Of a stretch of DNA of 64,000 bases, positions 25,210 through 33,239 are shown one piece after another. Within the stretch, counting starts at the first letter, position 1. Each line of letters starts with the position of its first letter. The notes beneath the pieces are model-generated. The model did not search any database and had not been told where the DNA came from. It was given only the letters and a program-made list of their open reading frames with translations. The DNA is from Allobosea thiooxidans (GTDB lineage Bacteria; Pseudomonadota; Alphaproteobacteria; Rhizobiales; Beijerinckiaceae). The stretch spans positions 62,001 to 126,000 of the forward strand of contig NZ_FUYX01000012.1 in assembly GCF_900168195.1 (NCBI RefSeq). Direction: 5' to 3'. The translations under genes and the position numbers were made by a program.

Positions 25210-26028
25210 TCAGCTGCGTAGCGCGCCGGGGCCGGCTACCGCCATGGGCGGGCACTTCCCCGAAATGATCATGCCCAGCACCTCGTCCTGGGCGACGTCG
25301 ACGGTGCGCGCCGTGCCGACGACCTTGCCGTTCTTCATCACGGTCACGCGGTCGGCGAGGTCGAAGACGTCGTGCAGGTCGTGGCTGATCAGGAAGATGC
25401 CGATGCCCTGCTTCTTCAGCTGCAGGATCAGCTCCGCCACCTGCTTGGTCTCGGCTGGGCCGAGCGCAGCCGTCGGCTCGTCCATGATCAGCACCCGCGC
25501 ATTGAAATAGATCGCGCGGGCGATCGCGACCGATTGGCGCTGCCCGCCGGAGAGCGCCTTCACCGGTTCCTTGAAGCGGCGGAAATGCGGGTTGAGCCGG
25601 CCCATGACCTTGCGGGTCTCGGCCTCCATCGTCGCATCGTCGAGCGTGCCCCAGCCGGTCAGGAGCTCGCGGCCGAGGAAGATGTTGGCGGCGGCGTCGA
25701 CATTGTCGGCGAGCGCCAGCGTCTGGTAGATCGTCTCGATGCCGTGGCGCTTGGCGTCGCGCGGGCTCGCGATCGCGACATCCTCGCCATTGACCCGGAT
25801 CGTGCCGGCATCGGCGCGGTAGGCGCCGGAGAGGATCTTGACCAGCGTCGACTTGCCGGCGCCGTTATGCCCGAGCAGGCCGACGACCTCGCCCGGCATC
25901 AGGTCGATGTCCGCCCCGTCCACCGCCTTGATGCCGCCGAAGGCGATCGAGATGTCGCGCATCTCGATCAGCGGCGTGCCCTGGCCGGGATGGGTCGCGG
26001 AGAGATCAGCCGGTTCCGCGGCGCTCAT
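25210..26028 (-). CDS. Sugar ABC transporter ATP-binding protein, single domain
   Basis: A 272-residue ATPase with Walker [10 protein letters not shown], signature [15 protein letters not shown], Walker [16 protein letters not shown] and H-loop [14 protein letters not shown]. It is half the size of XylG/RbsA, which fuse two such domains, and resembles the single-domain FrcA type found in rhizobia. It is the last gene of a leftward binding-protein, permease, ATPase operon, 10 bp after the permease. Confidence 0.92.
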   Translation of the reverse strand: MSAAEPADLSATHPGQGTPLIEMRDISIAFGGIKAVDGADIDLMPGEVVGLLGHNGAGKSTLVKILSGAYRADAGTIRVNGEDVAIASPRDAKRHGIETIYQTLALADNVDAAANIFLGRELLTGWGTLDDATMEAETRKVMGRLNPHFRRFKEPVKALSGGQRQSVAIARAIYFNARVLIMDEPTAALGPAETKQVAELILQLKKQGIGIFLISHDLHDVFDLADRVTVMKNGKVVGTARTVDVAQDEVLGMIISGKCPPMAVAGPGALRS

Positions 26029-26038
26029 GGAACCCTCC

Positions 26039-27367
26039 TCAGCTCAGCCGCTTGCGGTAGACTCCGTCGAGCCAGACCGCGACGACGAGGACGATGCCGA
26101 CGACGATATTCTGCAGCGGCGCGTCGACGCCGATCAGCACCATGCCGGATTGCAGCGACTGCATCACCAGCGCGCCGAGCATGGCGCCCGCGATGGTGCC
26201 CACGCCGCCGGCGAGCGAGGTGCCGCCGATGACGGCGGCGGCGATGACATAGAGCTCGTCGAGCGTGCCGGCGGAGTTGGTCGCCGCGTTGAGCCGCGCC
26301 GTGGAAATGCAGGCGGAAATGCCGACGAGGACGCCCATCAGCCCGAACACCAGCATCAGCACCTTGCGCGTGTTCACGCCCGACAGCTGCGCCGCCTCCG
26401 GATTGCCGCCGATGGCGAAGACGTAGCGGCCGAAGCGCAGCCTGTTGGCGATGAAGGTGATGGCGGCGCCGACGGCCAACGCCATCAGCACCGGCACGGC
26501 GAGTCCGTGGCCGATGGCGATGCCGCCTTCCGGCCAGGTGCCGCCCTTCGCCTCGATGAGGCGCCGCGCGATGCTGGCCGGCAGCGTATAGGCATTCGCC
26601 ACCATCACCATCGCCAGCACGGCGGCGCAGGCGAGCCCGGCGATCGCGATCTCGGCCCAGAGCGGGCGCAGCCCGAAGCCGAAGCGCTTGCGCCGCCGGC
26701 GGATCAGCACGGCTCCGGCGCAGATCACCGCGCAGAGCGCGATACCGATGGCCCAGGAGGCGCTGGTGCCGATCGCGCCGTCGACGCCGCCGCCGAGCGG
26801 GCGGAAGCGCGAATCCATCGGCGCGATGGTCTGGCCCTGCGTCACCCACCAGGCGGCACCGCGCCAGACCAGGAGTCCGCCGAGCGTGACGATGAAGGAG
26901 GGGATGGCGAGATAGGCGATCAGCGCGCCTTGCAGAAGGCCCACGAACCCGCCGAGCCCCATCGCCACGAGCAGGCTGACGAGCCAGGTCAACGGATGCT
27001 CGAAGCCCCAGATCCCGGGCAGCAGCCGGACCTGCACCAGCCCGACGACCATGCCGACGAAGCCGAGCATCGAGCCGACCGACAGGTCGATGTTGCGAGT
27101 GACGATGACCAGCACCATGCCGCAGGCCATGATCGCGACCGAAGCGGTCTGGACCAGCAGGTTCCACAGGTTGCGCGGCGTCAGGAAGGCGCCTTCCGAC
27201 AGCCAGTCGAAGCCGAGCCAGATCACGGCGAGCGCCGCGACCATGCCGATCATGCGCGGATCGAACTCGATCTCGCGCAGACGGTCGGCGAGGCTGCGCG
27301 CATCCTGTACCGGGCCGGTCGGCGCAGGGGCGGCTTCGGAGCCGGATGATCTCAGATCGGATCGCAC
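26039..27367 (-). CDS. Sugar ABC transporter permease (XylH/FrcC-like)
   Basis: A 442-residue permease of the BPD_transp_2 family. It has many hydrophobic segments, with conserved [25 protein letters not shown] (the NIDLSVG motif of ribose/xylose permeases) and [35 protein letters not shown]. The frame opens at a TTG at 27454, but that extension runs through a palindrome and looks non-coding, so GTG 27367 is preferred; the exact start is uncertain. The long size agrees with XylH rather than RbsC. Confidence 0.88.
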   Translation of the reverse strand: MRSDLRSSGSEAAPAPTGPVQDARSLADRLREIEFDPRMIGMVAALAVIWLGFDWLSEGAFLTPRNLWNLLVQTASVAIMACGMVLVIVTRNIDLSVGSMLGFVGMVVGLVQVRLLPGIWGFEHPLTWLVSLLVAMGLGGFVGLLQGALIAYLAIPSFIVTLGGLLVWRGAAWWVTQGQTIAPMDSRFRPLGGGVDGAIGTSASWAIGIALCAVICAGAVLIRRRRKRFGFGLRPLWAEIAIAGLACAAVLAMVMVANAYTLPASIARRLIEAKGGTWPEGGIAIGHGLAVPVLMALAVGAAITFIANRLRFGRYVFAIGGNPEAAQLSGVNTRKVLMLVFGLMGVLVGISACISTARLNAATNSAGTLDELYVIAAAVIGGTSLAGGVGTIAGAMLGALVMQSLQSGMVLIGVDAPLQNIVVGIVLVVAVWLDGVYRKRLS

Positions 27368-27429
27368 GGCGACCCCATCCGAGATCTGGATCCGTCTCTC
27401 ACCAAGGATCTGGAGCAGGCTTCTGGCGG

Positions 27430-27447
27430 AAAACGGGTTCCCGTTTT
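27430..27447. promoter_or_regulatory. Palindrome between xylF-like and permease genes
   Basis: AAAACGGG TT CCCGTTTT is a perfect 8-bp inverted repeat in the gap that follows the binding-protein gene in the direction of transcription. Such hairpins often stabilise the 3' end of binding-protein mRNA or cause partial termination, giving more binding protein than permease. It also resembles part of short dispersed palindromes seen in related genomes. Confidence 0.5.
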
Positions 27448-27460
27448 TTCGCAACCTGCC

Positions 27461-28507
27461 TTAGTCACAGGCCTTGACCTTGCCGGCGGCGACGCCCTGG
27501 CAGACCGCCGATTTCGGCGCCCAGCCGGCCTCGATGACGACGTTGAGATTGTCCTTCGTCACCGGCACCGGCTTGAGGAAGAGCGCGGTCATCTTCTGCT
27601 TGCCCGGGCCCTGGTCCCATGCGGCGGAGCCGGCGATCTCGGAGAGCTTGGCGCCGCCGGCGAGCTTGATCGCGATCTCGGCGGCGTTGCGGCCGAGTTC
27701 GCGGGCGTCCTTCCAGATCGTCACGGTCTGGGTGCCCAAAGCGACGCGGTTGAGCGCCGCCCGGTCGGCATCCTGCCCGGAGACCGGGACCGAGCCGGCC
27801 AGGCCCTGCGCTTCCATCGCCGCGATGGCGCCGCCTGCCGTGCCGTCATTGGCGGCGACCACGGCATCGACCTTGTTCTGGTTGCGCGTCAGGATCTGCT
27901 CCATGTTGCGCTGGGCATTGGCCGGCAGCCAGCCATCGGTGAAGGCTTCGCCGACATTCTTGATCTTGCCGGCGTCGATCGCGGCTTTGAGCACCTCGAT
28001 CGAGCCCTGATAGAGGAAGTTGGCGTTGGGATCGGCGCTCGAGCCCTTGATGAAGACGTAGTTGCCCTCCGGCTTCGCCTTCTGGATCTCGCGCGCCATC
28101 ATGCGGCCGACCTCGACATTGTCGAAGGTCAGGTAGAAGGCCTGCGGGATCTCGATCAGGCGATCATAGCCGACGACGGCGATGCCTTCGTTCACCGCCT
28201 TCTCGACGGCGGGGCGGATCGCCTGCGCATCCTGCGCGAGTACGATGAGCGCCTTGGCGCCGCGCGCGATCAGGCTTTCGACATCGGTGAGCTGCTTGGC
28301 CGGCGACGACTGCGCATCGGCGGAAAGATAGGTGCCGCCGGCCTTCTCGATCGCCGCCTTGATCGCGGCCTCGTCGGTCTTCCAGCGCTCTTCCTGGAAA
28401 TTCGACCAACTGACCCCGATGACCGGGCCCTTCGACTGGGCGAAGGCGCCCGCATGGATGGAAAAGGCGGCAACGGCGATGCTCGCCGCAAGGACGAAAT
28501 GCTTCAT
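27461..28507 (-). CDS. xylF: D-xylose ABC transporter substrate-binding protein
   Basis: A 348-residue periplasmic sugar-binding protein with a signal peptide ending AGAFAQS. The XylF pattern is clear: [78 protein letters not shown] and [14 protein letters not shown] 28507 is preceded by GGAGGTCAG; upstream in-frame codons were discarded. Xylose is the likely ligand, though related sugars are possible. No xylose isomerase, kinase or XylR gene is adjacent. Confidence 0.92.
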   Translation of the reverse strand: MKHFVLAASIAVAAFSIHAGAFAQSKGPVIGVSWSNFQEERWKTDEAAIKAAIEKAGGTYLSADAQSSPAKQLTDVESLIARGAKALIVLAQDAQAIRPAVEKAVNEGIAVVGYDRLIEIPQAFYLTFDNVEVGRMMAREIQKAKPEGNYVFIKGSSADPNANFLYQGSIEVLKAAIDAGKIKNVGEAFTDGWLPANAQRNMEQILTRNQNKVDAVVAANDGTAGGAIAAMEAQGLAGSVPVSGQDADRAALNRVALGTQTVTIWKDARELGRNAAEIAIKLAGGAKLSEIAGSAAWDQGPGKQKMTALFLKPVPVTKDNLNVVIEAGWAPKSAVCQGVAAGKVKACD

Positions 28508-28635
28508 CACACTGACCTCCTGAGCTTCCCCGCCGCAGACTCTCAGGCTTCTCCGAGCCTCGAAGGCGTCCGGCACCGGAAGCTCATCCCAGCGGCCGGA
28601 AGCTGTCAAGCAGACCAAGGGCCAAGGCGGGAGGT

Positions 28636-29337
28636 TCAGGTGGTGCGCTTGTCCGGGGAGTCGCAGAGGTCGCTCTGGATGCAGCGGCCGCATTCGGGCC
28701 TGAGCGCCTTGCAGGTGTAGCGCCCGTGCAGGATCAGCCAGTGATGCGCATGGCGGCCGAACTCGTCGGGGATCGCCTTCTCCAGGCCGAGCTCGACCTG
28801 CAGCACGTTCTTGCCGGGCGCGATCCGCAGCCGGTTGGAGACGCGGAAGACATGGGTGTCGACCGCATGGGTGATCTCGCCGAAGGCGATGTTGAGCACG
28901 ACATTCGCGGTCTTGCGGCCGACGCCCGGCAGGCTTTCCAGCGCCTCGCGCGTCGTCGGCACCTCGCCGCCGAACGCGGCGATCAGCTTCTCGCTGAGCG
29001 CGATGACGTTCTTGGCCTTGTTGCGGTAGAGCCCGATCGTCTTGATGTGCTCGCGCACTGTCTCCTCGCCCAGCGCCAGCATCTTCTCCGGCGTGTCGGC
29101 GAGGGCGAAGAGCTTGCGCGTCGCCTTGTTGACGCCGGCGTCGGTCGCCTGCGCCGAGAGCACGACCGCGACCAGGAGCGTGAAGGCGTTCACCGATTCC
29201 AGCTCGCCCTTGGGCTCGGGGTTGGCGGTGCGGAAGCGCTCGAAGATCTCGCGGATCTCGGCCGGCTTGCGGGCACGCGCCATCGTGATGCGCTTGCTGG
29301 GGGCGCGGGTGCGGGCAGGCCTGTTCTGCTGGTCCAT
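28636..29337 (-). CDS. nth: Endonuclease III
   Basis: A DNA glycosylase/AP lyase for oxidised pyrimidines. The helix-hairpin-helix [13 protein letters not shown] with catalytic lysine, the catalytic aspartate in [10 protein letters not shown], and the C-terminal 4Fe-4S cluster [17 protein letters not shown] (spacing C-x6-C-x2-C-x5-C) are all intact. ATG 29337 gives 233 residues; ATG 29283 ([10 protein letters not shown]) gives 215 and matches the usual length better. It diverges from a DUF2244 gene 20 bp away, a conserved alphaproteobacterial pair. Confidence 0.96.
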   Translation of the reverse strand: MDQQNRPARTRAPSKRITMARARKPAEIREIFERFRTANPEPKGELESVNAFTLLVAVVLSAQATDAGVNKATRKLFALADTPEKMLALGEETVREHIKTIGLYRNKAKNVIALSEKLIAAFGGEVPTTREALESLPGVGRKTANVVLNIAFGEITHAVDTHVFRVSNRLRIAPGKNVLQVELGLEKAIPDEFGRHAHHWLILHGRYTCKALRPECGRCIQSDLCDSPDKRTT

Positions 29338-29357
29338 GACGGCGTTATAATCTGCGG

Positions 29358-29885
29358 ATGGACCCCGGCAAGAGCCCAGAGAGCGAGAGTATGGACGCCG
29401 CCCGGCGACCGGTCTTCGACGCGACGATCACGCCGCATCGCTCGCTCGGCCAGAATGGCTTCCGCATCGTGATGACGCTGGTCTGCCTGGCGAGCGTCAT
29501 CTCCTCGATTCCCTTCGTCGTGCTCGGCGCCTGGCCGGTCGCCGGCTTCTTCGGCCTCGACGTGCTGGCCCTCTTCGTCGCCTTCCACGTCAATTTCCGC
29601 CATGCCCGCGCCTTCGAGCGGATCATCGTGACGCCGCTGGAGATCCTGCTGCGCAAGGTCTCCCATCACGGCCGCGAGGCCGTCTGGCGTTCCAATCCGA
29701 TCTGGACCCGGCTCGAGCGCCAGACCGACGAGGATTACGGCCTGCTCGCCCTCAGGCTGGTCTCGCGCGGGCGCAGCGTCGCCGTCGGCGCCGCGCTCTC
29801 GCCGCTGGAGCGCGCCGGCTTCGCCGATGCGCTCGGCTCGGCGCTGGCGAGCGCCCGCCGCGGGCCGGATTACGGCGCGCCCTGA
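29358..29885 (+). CDS. DUF2244 domain-containing membrane protein
   Basis: A 175-residue protein with two adjacent hydrophobic segments (IVMTLVCLASVISSIPFVVLG and GFFGLDVLALFVAFHVNF), and a conserved arginine/histidine-rich FRHARAFERIIVTPLEILL beyond them. This fits DUF2244, whose role is unknown although it is often beside nth. An internal ATG at 29391 (MDAARRPVF) is another possible start. Its 3' end overlaps by 16 bp the end of the convergent methyltransferase gene. Confidence 0.85.
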   Translation: MDPGKSPESESMDAARRPVFDATITPHRSLGQNGFRIVMTLVCLASVISSIPFVVLGAWPVAGFFGLDVLALFVAFHVNFRHARAFERIIVTPLEILLRKVSHHGREAVWRSNPIWTRLERQTDEDYGLLALRLVSRGRSVAVGAALSPLERAGFADALGSALASARRGPDYGAP

Positions 29886-30493
29886 GCCGCGCCCTCGCGT
29901 TGCGCGAGCCAGATCGTATGGCCGCCGCAACTCTCGTCCTCGGCGGCGTGCTCCAGGACGGCGAAACCGTTCTCGGCCAGCAGCGAGCGGTATTCCTCCG
30001 GCGCCAGGCTGGCGTGATAGAGCGGTTCGCCTTCGAAGCTGCCGATCGCCTCGCCATCCGAAGGTCCGCTGGTGAACATCAGGGCCGCGTTCGCGCCGGC
30101 ATGGGCGGCGAAGACTTGGAACATCGCGCGCTGGTCCGGTGCGGTCAGGTGGAAGAAGCTGTCCCAGGCGATCACGCCGTCGAAGCGGCGCCCGAGCGCC
30201 AGGCGGCGCATGTCCTGCACCTCCCAACTGGCCTGGGGGAAGCGCTCTTGGCACAGCGCGATCAGCGAGGGAGCGGAATCGATGCCGGTGACGGCATGCC
30301 CCTTTTCCAGGAAGTGCCGGGCGATCGGCTCGCCGGAACCGCAGCCGATGTCGAGGATGGCGGCCCGTTCCGGCACGAGCGCCAGGAAACGGTCGAGCCA
30401 GGCGCGTTCGAACAACGTCTTGCCGCGCAGTCCGTCATAGGTGGCGGCATGGCGTTGGTAGAGATCGATGACGGCATCGGCGGGAGAGGTCAT
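29870..30493 (-). CDS. Class I SAM-dependent methyltransferase
   Basis: A 207-residue methyltransferase. Motif I is AAILDIGCGSGEPIARHFLEKG, the acidic residue after strand 2 is in VTGIDSAPSLIALC, and motif IV is FDGVIAWDSFFHL. ATG 30493 is chosen because the frame above it is translated from a family B repeat. The substrate cannot be deduced, and the neighbours (a DNA-repair gene and a DUF2244 gene) do not suggest one. Confidence 0.85.
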   Translation of the reverse strand: MTSPADAVIDLYQRHAATYDGLRGKTLFERAWLDRFLALVPERAAILDIGCGSGEPIARHFLEKGHAVTGIDSAPSLIALCQERFPQASWEVQDMRRLALGRRFDGVIAWDSFFHLTAPDQRAMFQVFAAHAGANAALMFTSGPSDGEAIGSFEGEPLYHASLAPEEYRSLLAENGFAVLEHAAEDESCGGHTIWLAQREGAAQGAP

Positions 30494-30503
30494 GGCACTA
30501 TGA

Positions 30504-30617
30504 ACCCTCATCCTGAGGAGGCCCGCAAGGGTCGTCTCGAAGGATGCTCCAGGAGGCTCCCGAACCATCTGGAACATTCTTTCGAGACGCCACCGACGCA
30601 GCGCCTCAGGACGAGGA
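30504..30617. repeat. Palindromic intergenic repeat, family B, copy 2
   Basis: ACCCTCATCCTGAGGAGGC at the left pairs imperfectly with GCGCCTCAGGACGAGGA at the right; inner arms GTCGTCTCGAAGGATG and CATTCTTTCGAGACGC also pair. It is more diverged than the copies at 13881 and 54557. It lies in the 246-bp divergent gap between the methyltransferase and the ada-like gene. Confidence 0.85.
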
Positions 30618-30706
30618 CTGATTGTTTCGGGGCGGAAACGCGAGAGCGAGGGCCGCCCCGCCCTTGTCAGCTTTCGGGTGGGAACGTCATGGTGCAGCCC
30701 CTAGAT

Positions 30707-30729
30707 TCGCATCATGACGAATGATGCGA
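30707..30729. promoter_or_regulatory. Perfect 9-bp inverted repeat just upstream of the ada-like gene
   Basis: TCGCATCAT (30707-30715), GACGA, ATGATGCGA (30721-30729), ending 10 bp before the start codon. It overlaps the ribosome-binding region, so it could be an operator for auto-control by the encoded AraC-type domain or an mRNA hairpin that limits translation. Confidence 0.5.
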
Positions 30730-30739
30730 GGTTCACCCC

Positions 30740-31729
30740 ATGAATGCTCATGCTCCGATGAAAGCGGCCATGAAGACGGCGATGACCCCGACGCGCTTCT
30801 CCAATGCGGTGCTGGCGCGCGCCGCCGAGGCCATGCCCTCGGAGGCCGATTTCCCCGCCGTCGTGCCGGGCTCCGACTACGACACGGTGCGGCGGATTCT
30901 CGCCTTCATCACCCATAACTGGCGCGAGCAGCCGACGATCGAGGCGATCGCGGAGGCGGCCGGCGCGACGCCGACCGACGTCCACCATCTCTTCCGGCGC
31001 TGGTGCGGGCTGACGCCCAAGGCCTTCCTGCAGGCGATCACGCTCGACCATGCCAAGGGCCTGCTTGCCTCCTCGGCCAGCCTGCTCGACACCGCGCTCG
31101 AGGTCGGGCTTTCCGGCCCGGGCCGGCTGCACGATCTCTTCGTGACGCATGAGGCGATGTCGCCCGGCGAGTGGAAGCTCGGCGGCGAGGGGCTGAAGCT
31201 CTCCTACGGCTTCCATCCCTCGCCCTTCGGCGAGGCGCTGGTGGTGATCACCGATCGCGGCCTCGCCGGTCTCGGCTGGGTCTCGACCAGCGTCGATGGC
31301 GGCAAGGTCGTGGGCGGCCGGGCCGAGGCGCTGGCTGACATGATGCGGCGCTGGCCCCATGCCGATTATCATTACGACCCGGTGCTGACGGCGCCCTATG
31401 CGGCCCGCATCTTCGAGCCCAAGGCGTGGACGTCGGAGACGCCGCTGCGCGTCGTGCTGATCGGCACGGATTTCGAGGTCCGGGTCTGGGAGACGCTGCT
31501 GAAGATCCCGGTCGGCTGCGCCACCACCTATGGCGACGTCGCCAACCATATCGGCCGGCCGAGCGCCGCGCGCGCCGTCGGCATGGCGGTCGGCAAGAAC
31601 CCGATCTCCTTCGTGGTGCCCTGCCATCGCGTCATCGGCAAGTCCGGCGCCCTGACGGGCTATCACTGGGGCCTGACGCGCAAGCGCGCCATCCTCGGCT
31701 GGGAGGCGGGCCAGACGGCGGCCGGCTGA
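30740..31729 (+). CDS. AraC-domain/methylated-DNA-[protein]-cysteine S-methyltransferase (truncated Ada)
   Basis: A 329-residue protein joining an AraC-type helix-turn-helix (about residues 50-140, with PTDVHHLFRRWCGLTPKAFLQAITLDHAKGLL) to an Ogt-type O6-methylguanine methyltransferase. The methyl-acceptor cysteine is in VVPCHRVIGKSGALTGYHWG (about Cys295), with IPVGCATTYGDVANHIGRPSAARAVG before it. The N-terminal zinc/Cys phosphotriester domain of enterobacterial Ada is absent, so it repairs O6-alkylguanine but cannot sense phosphotriesters in the Ada way. This architecture is known in many proteobacteria. Confidence 0.93.
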   Translation: MNAHAPMKAAMKTAMTPTRFSNAVLARAAEAMPSEADFPAVVPGSDYDTVRRILAFITHNWREQPTIEAIAEAAGATPTDVHHLFRRWCGLTPKAFLQAITLDHAKGLLASSASLLDTALEVGLSGPGRLHDLFVTHEAMSPGEWKLGGEGLKLSYGFHPSPFGEALVVITDRGLAGLGWVSTSVDGGKVVGGRAEALADMMRRWPHADYHYDPVLTAPYAARIFEPKAWTSETPLRVVLIGTDFEVRVWETLLKIPVGCATTYGDVANHIGRPSAARAVGMAVGKNPISFVVPCHRVIGKSGALTGYHWGLTRKRAILGWEAGQTAAG

Positions 31730-31748
31730 GCCGGCCGCTGCTCAACAG

Positions 31749-31842
31749 GTCATGCTCGCCCTTGCGGCGAGCATCCATGTCTTGAACACCGTATTGCATC
31801 GACGAAGACGTGGATGGTCGGGACTGGCCCGACCATGACGGG
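31749..31842. repeat. Palindromic intergenic repeat, family A, copy 2
   Basis: GTCATGCTCGCCCTTGCGGC and ATCCATGTCTTG at the left, GAAGACGTGGATGGTCGGGA and GGCCCGACCATGAC at the right. It is nearly collinear with copy 1 at 7616-7708. It lies between the convergent ada-like and FAH-family genes. Confidence 0.88.
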
Positions 31843-31861
31843 TGTTTCGTGGCCTGCGCTT

Positions 31862-33040
31862 CTAGAGCAGGCCGCGCTTCGCCAGATGGCGCATCAGATG
31901 CGAGGCGCCGAAGGTCCAGGGCTCGCAGGCGTCGGTGCGCTTCATCCGGTTGACCAGGCTGCCGAGCTCCGGCGCGGCGATGGTGACGATGTCCCCGTAT
32001 TTGTGGGTGAAGCCGCCGCCGGGCGCGTCGCGGTCCTTGATCGGCGCGAACATGGTCCCGAGATAGAGCGCCGCTCCGTCCGGGTACTGATGGTGCGGGC
32101 CGATCATCTGCGCGGCGAGATCGGCCGGGTCGCGGCTGATCTTGCCGATCGAGGACGAGCCCTCCAGGGTGAAGCCGTCCTCGCCCTCGACGGTCAGCGT
32201 CACGGTCGTCCGGCGGACATGGTCGAGCGTGAAACCCGCGTCGAAGAAGCGGATGAAGGGGCCGACCGCGGCGGCGGCGTTGTTGTCCTTCGCCTTGCCG
32301 AGCAGGAGCGCCGAGCGGCCCTCGACGTCCCGCAGGTTGACGTCGTTGCCGAGCGTGGCGCCGACGATGGCGCCCGTCGAGGCGACGATCAGCACGATCT
32401 CCGGCTCGGGATTGTTCCAGCTCGAGGCCGGGTGCAGCCCGGCATCGGCCCCGGTGCCGACCGTCGACATCGGCGGCGCCTTGGTGAAGATCTCCGCGTC
32501 CGGACCGATGCCGACCTCGAGATACTGGCTCCAGGCGCCCTGCTTGATCAGCACTTCCTTGAGATGCATCGCCTCGGGCGAGCCGGGCTTCAGCTTGGAG
32601 AGGTCGTCGCCGATGAGCTTGCCGATCTCTTCGCGGATCGTGGCGGCGGCGGCCGGGTTGCCGCGGGCCTTCTCCTCGATCACGCGCTCCAGCATCGAGA
32701 CGGCGAAGGTGACGCCGGCCGCCTTCACGGCCTGCAGGTCGAGCGGGGAGATGAGCCAGGGGCGCTTCGGATCGCGGCCGTCGACGGCGGTGTTGGCGAG
32801 AATCTCGGCGAGCGAGCCTAGAACCTCGCCCTTCGCGGCGCGCAGGGCGGCGGCGGGGTCGGCGCTCTCGCAGAGGTCGCGGCTGGTCGGGAAGGCGGCG
32901 GTGATGTCGAGGACCTGCCCGTCGCGCAGCGTCACCACCGCGGGGCCGCCGAGATCGGGGCGCCAGACGCGGCCGGCGAGTGCCGCAGCGGCGGCGTCCT
33001 GCGGCAGGGTTGCGGTCACGGAAAGGTCGAGGCTCGGCAT
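31862..33040 (-). CDS. Fumarylacetoacetate hydrolase family protein, probable 2-keto-3-deoxy-sugar-acid dehydratase (XylX-like)
   Basis: A 392-residue FAH-fold enzyme. The metal-binding core is SSWNNPEPEIVLI with GNDVNLRDVEGRSALLLGKAKDNNA, and the protein ends with EPWTFGASHLMRHLAKRGLL. Full-length resemblance, including WSQYLEVGIGPDAEIFTKAPP, is to the Caulobacter XylX group that dehydrates 2-keto-3-deoxy-D-xylonate (or the arabonate analogue) toward alpha-ketoglutarate semialdehyde. That similarity is from memory and needs alignment. It diverges from the ugp-type operon and is 3.4 kb from the xylose-type transporter; other pathway enzymes are not in the window. Confidence 0.8.
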   Translation of the reverse strand: MPSLDLSVTATLPQDAAAAALAGRVWRPDLGGPAVVTLRDGQVLDITAAFPTSRDLCESADPAAALRAAKGEVLGSLAEILANTAVDGRDPKRPWLISPLDLQAVKAAGVTFAVSMLERVIEEKARGNPAAAATIREEIGKLIGDDLSKLKPGSPEAMHLKEVLIKQGAWSQYLEVGIGPDAEIFTKAPPMSTVGTGADAGLHPASSWNNPEPEIVLIVASTGAIVGATLGNDVNLRDVEGRSALLLGKAKDNNAAAAVGPFIRFFDAGFTLDHVRRTTVTLTVEGEDGFTLEGSSSIGKISRDPADLAAQMIGPHHQYPDGAALYLGTMFAPIKDRDAPGGGFTHKYGDIVTIAAPELGSLVNRMKRTDACEPWTFGASHLMRHLAKRGLL

Positions 33041-33082
33041 GGTGCGGTCCGGGAACGAGAACGGGTGGGAGGCGCAGATCAG

Positions 33083-33109
33083 CCGGTTATGCGCGAATGC
33101 GCAAGCCGG
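33083..33109. promoter_or_regulatory. Imperfect inverted repeat between FAH and ugpB-like genes
   Basis: CCGG-TTA-TGCGC, GAAT, GCGCA-AG-CCGG: arms at 33083-33094 and 33099-33109. It is centred in the divergent gap, a good position for an operator of a LacI- or GntR-type repressor controlling both units. No such regulator is encoded nearby. Confidence 0.4.
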
Positions 33110-33239
33110 ACCGCGACCATAGGCGGATTGCGATCCGTGTCATTGATTTGTCATTGAACTGTCGCCTGCGCTTCATGCTAGCTTGCGCACCAACGACAAG
33201 AACCGCGGCGGCGACCGCCCGCGGAAGGGAGATACTTCC

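Noticed and set aside
30701..31666. A 321-codon frame opposite the ada-like gene
   Set aside because: The ada-like protein has an intact PCHR active site and HTH; the antisense product has no family features.
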